Shown here: in pieces, positions 56,038 through 64,000 of the stretch
How the letters are laid out: every line of letters starts with the position of its first letter
Numbering within the stretch: position 1 is the first letter of the stretch
Assembly (NCBI GenBank): GCA_015143295.1
Contig: CM026570.1
Coordinates: 20,777,250 to 20,841,249 of the forward strand
Direction of reading: 5' to 3'
Origin: Tetracentron sinense
Taxonomy: Eukaryota > Streptophyta > Magnoliopsida > Trochodendrales > Trochodendraceae
DNA length: 64,000 nucleotides
The notes under the pieces: generated by a model
The model's database searches: none
Seen by the model: the letters and a program-made list of their open reading frames with translations, nothing else
What the model was told of the DNA's origin: nothing
Translations under genes and position numbers: made by a program

Positions 56038-57154
56038 ACATAAGGCATAATTTAACACAGGAATCATACTTAACATTTTAGCATAATCTGACATAAGAAT
56101 CATAGTTAACATTTTAGCATGATTTACCCATTTCCATATTCCAATTCATAATATTCAATTCATCTCATTCTCATTCATACATAAAAACAAACACCATTCC
56201 TTCATTTCATCTAGCTCATCCTCCATTCAAACTTACATCACCATAAACATACATCCAATCTCATCACCATCCATTCAAACCCAATCTATCATCATTTCTC
56301 TTCCACCATTTCTAATGATTCATCAATTAACAAAGCATAAAGCATAAACTACTAATTCTCATAATTTTAAACACATGTCAAAATCCACATTTCATGAATG
56401 GAATCCTTCATTCATCATTATATACCATTTTTCATGAAAATCATGCAAGAAAACTCTTAATCAACATACTTAAGCTTAGAGATTACTTAATAGAGTAAGT
56501 TATAAAGCCTATCGACATTTGAGATCCTTCCCTTGGATTCAAATCGCAAGATGAAGCTCCTTGAAGCTTTGGTGTTGATCTCCAAGCACATCTTCTTCTT
56601 CTCCAAGCAAAACCCTTCTCGTCCAAGCCAAATCCTCTTGAATCCCTAGGTTTTTTCTCCCCTTTTTGGCAAATTACTTTAGAAACCCTTTAGAGTCTAA
56701 AACTCTCAAATTAAAAGTGCTATTTATAGTCTAGGGGTTTAAAACCCTGATTTCTGTAATTTTCTTAAAAACCTGAATCGGGACTTGCGATCGATCGTTA
56801 TATCGGGTGATCGATCGTTGCTCGCCTGAAGATCAAATGTCGCATCTGCTGCGATCGATCGTCAAAGAAACATAAGCTTCCCAAATTTTCTGGTTCAGGA
56901 TGATCGATCATCACATTAGTGCGATCGATCGTCACACAAAATAGGGGCTTACCCAGATTTCAAGTTCTGGGCGATCGATCGTCGGTTCTCTTGCGATCGA
57001 TTTTCGGCTCTGATTTTTCACCCTATTAACAGTTAAACATTTAAACCACACTACACCGCTTAGATTAAATTAAATATGCATAAAAACATAACAAAAGACT
57101 ATTATACCCATATTAATTGTATTAAAGACCTAAAAGAAGGTTCGGGTCTCTACA
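56038..57154 (-). mobile_element. Gypsy-type LTR, 5' part, with a GATCGATC palindrome array
   Basis: On the minus strand it starts TGTAGAGACCCGAACC at 57154, a common start of plant Ty3/Gypsy LTRs. It runs left to the SIRE insertion and resumes at 44535. Between 56785 and 57005 there are about seven copies of GCGATCGATCGTC or close variants, spaced 20-65 bp apart. No coding sequence. Confidence 0.6.
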
Positions 57155-57690
57155 GTTCATGAGATAACTCTAGGTCGTTGTTTAAACTGAATTAAACCCC
57201 TTAAACTCCTACATGAGTATAAACTTGGTTGGCATATACCAAAGCCTTTGCAAAAGGAGATCAGTCCTTATAGCGGATTATGGTTATTGTGGTCGGAGAA
57301 GTCCAGAGCCGTCTATGTAGAGATCGATCGAGAGATCGTGGTTGATGAGTTATGAGAGGAGCACAATCTGCTGCTTGTAGATTACGTTGGCTTGTGAGCG
57401 TGTGGTTGCTTATTGAGGCGTTGAGGATTGGTTACCGATGATCGTTGTGTCGAGTCTGGTTAGGTACAGTCCGAGTCTATAAGTATTTGTTGTTTTTTCT
57501 CTTAGTTAATTTTCTTTCATCTGGACTAGGTCCAATGGTTTTTCCCGAAAGGGTTTCCATGTAAAATAATCATGGTGTTGTGGTTTGGTTGTTTGTTTAC
57601 CGTTTTCGCATATTTAATTATTAAAATTAAAATTGGTTGTCAGACCTTATGAAAACCTATTCACGCTCTCCCTTCTAGGTCTTGATTGAT
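57155..57690 (+). mobile_element. Relic SIRE-like Copia LTR, right fragment
   Basis: CAAAGCCTTTGCAAAAGGAG, then AGATCGATCGAGAGATCGTGG and GGACTAGGTCC with TTTTTCCCGAAAGGGTTTCC, parallels the last third of the young SIRE LTR (for example 45668-46010) with heavy divergence. Together with 43505-43735 it frames the nest. Confidence 0.6.
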
Positions 57691-57746
57691 ACATAAAGAG
57701 GTAATTTAAAATTAGATTCAGAATGAGAATCAAATGAAATTGTTTC

Positions 57747-58010
57747 TTGAAAATTATACAAATCAGCGCTAGTGTAACTAGTAGGCTTGCTATGGGAGTC
57801 AATACCTACATGTTAATACACAGAATAGAAGAAAAAAAGAAGAAAGGGGATTATATCGCAATTATAATGACCAATAAAGAAAAAATAAACATAATTTATA
57901 AAAAAATTGATGAGCTCGAAGGAAAATATCTCAAGATTTCTAGTGAAAATGGAGCACTGTTGATTGATCACATCATGCCAAACTATTCAAATATGAACAT
58001 TGAAAAATGA
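57747..58010 (+). CDS. Unrecognised 87-codon frame, probably a repeat-derived fragment
   Basis: Lys/Ile/Glu-rich, with IEEKKKKGDY and a coiled-coil-like KINIIYKKIDELEGKYLKIS segment. It follows the LTR relic directly and may be a remnant of an element's structural protein. I do not recognise a family and see no gene structure around it. Confidence 0.2.
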   Translation: MKIIQISASVTSRLAMGVNTYMLIHRIEEKKKKGDYIAIIMTNKEKINIIYKKIDELEGKYLKISSENGALLIDHIMPNYSNMNIEK

Positions 58011-58016
58011 CAACGT

Positions 58017-59548
58017 AAATCAGCAAAACATGTGATTTAGAGGAGTATTTGTTGGTCTTTTTCCTGGACAAATGAGATAATGTAAAAAAAAAAAAAAAAA
58101 AAGGATAGAGGGAGCGAAGGAATGTGGAGAAAATGAAGTGTATAATTTGGGTAGATCAAGAGATGAAAAATGTATATTTTGGGCATGCTATATAAGCAAA
58201 ACATGCCAAAAATAAAAAAGATTTTAAATTGTAGTGAGTGAAGAGATGCCTTAACCATAACGTCTCTCTTAAATGAGAGAGAAATGAGAGAACCAAATCA
58301 AAATGGACTAATAAATAGCATATAGGTCCCATAAGTTGATTTTAGTTTGATGATGTGACCTCACAAATGAAAAGGAGTCCTACGTGACGTAACTCTGGTA
58401 TTTAGTAGTATAGATTAACCCACATCTCTTACAATCAATGAGAGGAGTACAAAGGTTTGCAAGGAATGTTATTTTTAAAGAGAGAAATTTTAGGAAAGAT
58501 AAAAAAAATGAAAATCATGTTAGAAATTTGTGGATCCCACCAATTAATTTTAGTTGATGATGTGAACTCACAAATAAAGATGAGTCCTACGTGCATCAAA
58601 AGGAAGACATAGGTGGCATCTATAGAAACACTCTAATTGTGTTATATAGTAGTAGTATAGATAGATTCTCTATTAAGACTTGTTTCCAGTGGCTCAGTGT
58701 GACTTACTTCTAGGAGCTCCGAAAATCCACAAAAGTCCCGAGCTCGGGTTATAGTTAGGACTTGGAATTCTCTACGGTTCCGGTTATGTCCCATAGGTGA
58801 ACACATGACCCTTTTAATACCCTTAACTGTGGTTAAGATTTACTAACCCTTAGGTTCAACCATCTAATCTTAGTTTTTAGAAGAGAAAAAAATATTAACT
58901 CTAAACGTTAAAGTTGTTAACTAGAGTTAAAAAAAAACACATACAAAAGGCTTTTGTGTTATAATAGTAGAGGATTCCAATTCATTAAGTTAAAGTCATT
59001 TGTAAATGGTGGGCGGGCATCAAGGTTTGAAATCCCGATATTATCAGTGATTTTGGTCGCCCAACTTGAACCGAAATCTCTAAAATTTCGGTTATTTCAA
59101 CGGGATTTCAGATTCCTTTTTTATTAATATTTATTGAATACATATTTTACTAAAAATATATATGTTAAAAATAATATTTTATTAAAATTTTATATATTTA
59201 TATAAATATTATTATTTTATTTTTAAAATAAATTTATAAATTTCCTTCGTTAAAAATATCGAAATATTTGAGAATATTTCGGAATTTTAATAAATAAATA
59301 AAAACCTATTTAAAATCAAATTTCCGAAATCCCACTGAAATTCCGAAATTTCGAAAATCCGAAATTTCTGAAATCCCACCAAAATTCCAAAATTTCGAAA
59401 ATCCAAAAATTTTGAAATCCCGGCCAAAATTGTGTTTTCCGAAATCCTACCCATATTGATATCGGTGGGGTTGGACGAAACCGGGATTTCGTGAAATCCC
59501 AACAAGATTTTAAACTTTAGTGGGCATTGCTCAAATGAGGAGCATACC
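58017..59548. other. Helitron-end, MITE and AAATCCCG-repeat DNA
   Basis: Three minus-strand Helitron-like 5' ends lie at 58414, 58661 and 58974. A left-half family A-like MITE is at about 58745-58940. From about 59020 to 59510, GAAATCCC / GGGATTTC and CGAAATTTCG words recur densely. No gene is seen. Confidence 0.4.
58414..58974 (-). repeat. Three stacked Helitron-like 5' termini in one orientation
   Basis: On the minus strand TCTATACTACTAAATACC starts at 58414, TCTATACTACTACTATATAA at 58661 and TCCTCTACTATTATAACAC at 58974, each after an A. The first two are followed by related sequence (shared GAGTCCTACGTG and GATGATGTGA, inverted). Confidence 0.4.
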
Positions 59549-59768
59549 GAAAAGTGCTAGCCCTACTCTCAAGCCTTTCCTATCTACAGCCTGTCCATTA
59601 TGTTGTTAAAGCCTTTTTTTTTTGTTTTTGTAAAGAGCTAAACACACACGGGCCTAATAGGCTAAACCCAACCCATCTCTACAAAAGGACCTAACTTTGA
59701 TAGAGAGGAAGGAACCTAATGAACTAAGGGAGGTCTACATCGACTTCCGGTGTGGGCTAGCACTCCTC
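59549..59768. mobile_element. MITE family C with a perfect 10-bp target duplication
   Basis: The 220-bp element has ends GAAAAGTGCTAGCCC and the inverted GGGCTAGCACTCCTC. It is flanked by GGAGCATACC on both sides (59539-59548 and 59769-59778). This copy defines the family's borders. Confidence 0.85.
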
Positions 59769-60010
59769 GGAGCATACCACGCCATCTGAGCTAGAGGGCT
59801 GATGTATGTATATTGTATAATATTACAAGTAATACAGTTTTATCATTTAATATAAAATATACTCCCAGGCCGTAGTTGGGGCGAACTTGGGGTTGGCCCA
59901 AGTTTAAAAAATTATTGGGTCCAGTGGCTTGGGCTGTCTAAAGGCCTAGTTGAGCTTCGGCTCAGCATAAATAGACTTGGTGGTTCTTAAACTGACCTTG
60001 GACTGCAAAC

Positions 60011-60579
60011 TAGGGGTGTAAACGAGCCTAGTTGAACCGAGCCAGGTGCTGCTCAAGCTCGGCTTGTGACATATATATGTTAGCTCAAGCTCGTCTCAAA
60101 TGCTCGTCTATATTAATCGAGCTCGAGCCGGCTCGCAAGCTTGCACTATTTTTTTATGCTCACTTACCCTAATTTTAACAAAAAAACATCAAATCAAAAT
60201 CCTAAGAGTTAAACATGCTCATTAGATTCTCCCTCAAAAAAAAAAATTTTAAGAACCGAACATAGTTATTCTCATTATTCAAATTGAAGAAACATGATAT
60301 AGAAAATCTATAAAATTTGAAAAGAAGTTACCTTTTAAGTTTTACCTCAACAAAAAATTATATTTAAGTTTCTTAAATTTGAAAACTAATATTATTAGGA
60401 TATCATAAGTAGTACTAATAAAATTAATCGAGTTGAGCCACTCGTTGCTTGTGTTCAGCTTGGTTAACAAACAAGCTCAATTATTTAGCTAGGCTCGGCT
60501 CAACGAGCTCAAATACCAAACTCAAGCTCAGCTCATTTCGAGCTTGATCACGAGCTGGCTGAGCTCATTGACAGCCCTA
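60011..60579. mobile_element. hAT-type MITE with TAGGGGTGTAAACGAGC ends
   Basis: The 569-bp element begins TAGGGGTGTAAACGAGCC and ends with the inverted GAGCTCATTGACAGCCCTA. CTGCAAAC (60003-60010) and CTGCAAAG (60580-60587) form an 8-bp duplication with one mismatch. Long sub-terminal regions are built of CTCGAGC-like words. It is related to 39135-39698. Confidence 0.8.
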
Positions 60580-60587
60580 CTGCAAAG

Positions 60588-61005
60588 TCTGCCCTAATAT
60601 GCCACAGATGCCAAGTGGTAGGGCATTAGCATAAGAATTATTAATACTTTAGGGTCAAATTATTATTGTTATTATTTTATTTATTTTGGGGGGAAGGGGC
60701 TTCAATCATTTATTAAGGTTAGTGGGTTAAGAATTTTTAGCTAGTTAAATGGTGGGCTTAACACACCCAAGCGGGAGTCACACTGCCACTAAGTAAGGCC
60801 AAAATACTTCAATATTTTGATATTGTTAGAGGCGTAAATTAAATTGGCAATATATATATAGAAGAGTAAAACATAAAGTACAACAGCCTAAGATAGATCA
60901 AAGGTTCACACAGAATATGAACCAAAGACTGCAAGAAAATAAACAAAAGATAAACAATAATAGCAGACAAATCAAAAACACTATGTATGAAAGATAAACA
61001 TGCTA
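60588..61005. other. Intergenic DNA
   Basis: No gene is recognised. AT-rich sequence leading into a LINE fragment on the minus strand. Confidence 0.4.
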
Positions 61006-61260
61006 CTATAGCCTCTCAAGCAACCCTTCATTCTCGAAATTCTTTTTTATTGTACACCATGATAGAAGAGATTGTCGAGTTAGATGATACATTTGGTCTT
61101 CAAAAGATGCAATACCATTGAAAACTCGCATGTTTCTCTCTTTTCAAAGAGCCCACTCTATAGCTCCCGGAAGCATGACCCAAATCACCGAGATGAGAGA
61201 TGAGATCCTCCATGAAGAATGAAAACGAAACTTGATAAGGAACTCCAAAGAGATTTAGGA
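61006..61260 (-). pseudogene. LINE pol C-terminal fragment
   Basis: The minus-strand frame reads SSLISVIWVMLPGAIEWAL, then a TGA stop where plant LINEs have Trp, then KERNMRVFNGIASFEDQMYH and SLLSWCTIKKNFENEG before the terminal TAG at 61008. The WKERNxRxF pattern is typical of the LINE region after zf-RVT. It is distinct from the LINE at 51852. Confidence 0.65.
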
Positions 61261-61420
61261 AAGATCCATACTATTCCCGATTGGCAAAGGTTTTCTCCCA
61301 TCTAGTGGCTTTTAAAGATTTGTTGCATGGCATTGTTGGTCCACCTTCCATGTCTAAAAAATGTTTCACTTGAACTTCCAAATTTTTTCCATGTTTTCTT
61401 TTTGGGAGAATTAGGCACTT

Positions 61421-61669
61421 GAGTTGGGATCACAGCCAATTGCCATTGAAATGGGGAGAGTTCAATCGCACCCACAACAATGCACAACACAACATGTGTC
61501 CCTTTAACTATTTAGAAGCTTTAAACCTTAGTATTAATATTTCTAACCTTAGTTCTTAAAATAAAAAACATTAACCCTAACAGCTAAAGCTTCTTTAAAA
61601 GAGTTAAAGGGATTGTGGGTGCGATTGAACTCTCGCAAGTTCAATCGCAATTGGCTATGACCCAAACTC
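61421..61669. mobile_element. MITE family A with 9-bp target duplication
   Basis: The 249-bp element has about 55-bp inverted arms: GAGTTGGGATCACAGCCAAT on the left, and ATTGGCTATGACCCAAACTC on the right. Flanks TAGGCACTT and TTGGCACTT match at eight of nine positions. The right half also occurs at 49887-49968, truncated by the filler junction. Confidence 0.85.
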
Positions 61670-63955
61670 TTGGCACTTGAGCTTTCTTCTTTCAATTAAT
61701 TTCCACGTGTAATTTCATAATTTAAAAAAATATTAGAATTTAATTAATATATGTAGGGTATTTCTTTTATTTTGAGTTTGGTTAGCAAGAAAGCAAAAGG
61801 AAAGGAGAAAAAAAAATAATACAACATTTTTCGCTACACTCCTAGTGCTCCAATCATATTTCGGCATCTAAATTGTCTTCAACCGACTTTTGATTCCAAA
61901 AAGTTAAAATTCGATAAAAATCACGTTTCGTTATCCACATAACTTCTGACTTTTTGAAAAACTCAAAAGTTAGAAAATAATATTTTTTTTTACATATATA
62001 AAATTTCTAAAAGAAGTCATTAAATCTTCAACCTTATATTGCAGATAATGAAGAAAAAAATATAGTCAAATATTGAGAGAGAGAGAGTCGCACTTGAAAA
62101 GTAGATTGAGAGGTGGCAATTGTTGGCATTGACAATGTTGTACAATCAAAGACTCGGTTCTCGACTACTGAAGACTGTTGGTGGCGTTGTGACAAGTAAC
62201 AACTATGAAATAATTAGGATTAAAATTTTAAGAAGAGAAAGAGATTGAGAGAAAAGGAATGGAATGAGTGATGGTTGGCGAGAGCTTCAGGACTGATGGT
62301 TGGTGGCTTTCAGTGATGTTGTGGCCGATCAAATATGGACTTAAAGTTAGGGATTGAGGGAAAGAAATCAAGAGAAAGAGAGTTGTGTACGCATGCCAGA
62401 AAGAAGAAAGATAGTTTAGGGACTTACCTTATGAATTTAGATATTCTTTTTTATCTTATATGTTTGTTCACAAATAAGTCTCGAACAATTCATGAATAAA
62501 TCACAAACAATTTGCCTCACTTGAAAAATTCACTAATGTTTTTGTATCTATGAAAGATACAAATGAATTATGCTCTCATTATTTATGTATAATTCATGAA
62601 TACTATGCAAATTTACTAACAGTGGTCAAGACAACAAATCTCTTATTGTGTCACGAACCTAACCAGTTCTCCAAAAGGCCCTAGATGATTAAAGAGAGGA
62701 AAGCTAACCTCATATACAAGTAAGGATCGTAACATACCACACGCTCTGTATCTGCCGTTTACAGCGGACAATTCCATTGCAACTTTCACTCTAGCCTCTT
62801 TTTTTAATAGCTCGTGGCATTCAGGTTACCTTTTCCCTATGACAGCTCTCACTCCATCATTGGCAAAGAGTTCATTAGTAGTTAAATTTTTTTTAAAAAA
62901 TAATAAGTATATAATGTTAGTGATTCTAAAACGCTATTTATCACAAGGTTATAGAATTATGAATTCTAATTAAACAATTAAGAAAAGGCTCTAATTGTAA
63001 ATTTTAATAGTTAAAACCCCTGACTACATGTTTATTGAATAAAATTTTAAATAATGAACTTAATTATACAAGCATAACCCAACCTAACACAACACAACCC
63101 GCATCAACCCAAGTTAAGGCTAGGGTTGAGAAATGTGTCCTTGGGCTAGGTTTGGTTTAGATTACCTTGGATTGAGATTGGCATTGGGTTAGGCGCAGAC
63201 TCTTTAGCTCTTATTGACCACCAACTCCACCCAACTCACCCAAGTTACAGCCCTAGAAGGTATAACATCAAATAACTTTTTTTAAATATATTTTTTTTAA
63301 ATCCTCTCAGAAGGAGAGGGGGGTTTGGCAGATCCCTACCAGATTTATTAATAAAATTCAAAAAAAGGGGGGACATAAAACCTAATCCCTACAGACACAA
63401 TGAAACATACAAAAATGAAAAAGGGGGAGGGGGGGGACATAAAACCTTACCCCTACAGACTCAAACAAAATGGGGAAGGGGGGGGGGGGGGGGGGGGGGG
63501 GACATAAAACCTAACCCCTACAAACACAAAAAATTAAATGCTAACTTTTCTAAGACTTCCTACACCTAATGTATCCATATGGATAAGAGACTTGATATTT
63601 CTGAGAATGGTATTATAAGAAGTGAGAATACCTGAAGTCATACTGTCACACCCAATATTAGCCAAACCATCAGATACTGAATTAGCTTCACGATAAATAT
63701 GGTTAAGAGAATAACCTTCTTGAAAAATAGCTTTAATCTTTTTAACCCAATTCCAAGACGTCCAAGAAAGTTTATTCCATTTCCAAGAATCAACTAAGAC
63801 TTTCGAATTTGACTCAATGATGAAGTTATGTAAGTTAAGATTCTTACACAACATAAGACCATCTAGAAGAGCTCTAGTTTCTGTAATAAAGTTGGAGCAA
63901 GAGTCATAATTAGAGAAGAAACAAGCTATAATATCACCATTATGATCCCTCACAA
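61573..63955 (+). repeat. Copy 2 of the ~2.4-kb dispersed duplication
   Basis: Partner of 49881-52275. Here the left end lies inside a complete family A MITE with its target duplication, so this copy preserves the older arrangement. It carries the poly-G region (runs of 5+8 and 24 G at about 63424-63501) and the LINE RNase H frame. Confidence 0.9.
63534..63953 (-). pseudogene. LINE RNase H fragment, second copy, truncated
   Basis: 139 codons identical in pattern to 52358-51852 (TETRALLDGLMLC, IIESNSKVLVD, HIYREANSVSDGLANIGC) with two or three substitutions. The N-terminal part with LNVDDASKGNPG is missing because the sequence jumps at 63955. Confidence 0.8.
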
Positions 63956-64000
63956 TACACCTAATGTATCCATATGGATAAGAGACTTGATATTTCTGAG
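63956..64000 (+). repeat. Start of a second tandem copy of 63561 onward
   Basis: After CCTCACAAT the sequence repeats ACACCTAATGTATCCATATG exactly as at 63561, through the window end (45 bp seen). The implied tandem unit is about 395 bp. Confidence 0.8.

Noticed and set aside
56785-57005. CRISPR-like array of GCGATCGATCGTC words
   Set aside because: The units are short palindromes with irregular spacing in a plant LTR; there are no conserved 25-40 bp repeats or cas genes.

Overview
The window is nuclear DNA from a flowering plant. It is AT-rich, its genes are split by GT-AG introns, and most of the sequence is transposable elements. The plant-length cytosolic serine hydroxymethyltransferase (471 aa), the plant-length adenosylhomocysteinase (485 aa) and the plant-specific DUF760 protein all point to an angiosperm; I cannot name the species.

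Five genes look intact. From left to right they are: a DUF760 / UV-B-induced-protein-like gene (minus strand, 3120 to 1449, two exons); two near-identical RALF-like secreted peptide genes (17157-17393 and 25290-25523, plus strand) inside a segmental duplication; a four-exon cytosolic serine hydroxymethyltransferase gene (minus, 33062 to 29426); and a two-exon S-adenosylhomocysteine hydrolase gene (plus, 39924-41535). The last two are divergently oriented neighbours about 6.9 kb apart. Both act in one-carbon/methyl metabolism: SHMT charges folate with one-carbon units, and SAHH removes the by-product of SAM-dependent methylation.

Mobile DNA fills most of the rest. Region 3.1-15.5 kb holds Mutator-type and Harbinger-type MITEs, a candidate Helitron (9983-12556) and a ladder of inverted repeats (13.8-14.7 kb). 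Region 15.5-26 kb is a segmental duplication around the RALF genes. Copy 1 has gained a MITE, a SINE and a hAT element that copy 2 lacks, so copy 2 shows the empty sites. Between the copies lie a LINE RNase H relic, a Harbinger element carrying a CACTA end, and a decayed, 3'-truncated Copia element.

Region 43.5-57.7 kb is a nest. A relic of a SIRE-like Copia LTR holds a minus-strand Gypsy-type LTR. That LTR is split by a SIRE-lineage Copia array (44536-56032) flanked by the 5-bp duplication AATAT. The array has lost pol and contains a foreign filler with a LINE fragment and long poly-G tracts. The same filler sequence recurs at 61573-63955.

The main observations beyond plain annotation are: a modular MITE superfamily in which one inverted-repeat core sits between several unrelated termini; the TSD-flanked LTR-int-LTR-filler-int-LTR structure and its filler; the RALF duplication with paralogous empty sites; and arrays of short palindromes in two LTR families. 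I saw no CRISPR array, rRNA or functional tRNA gene. All element boundaries and family assignments were made by eye.
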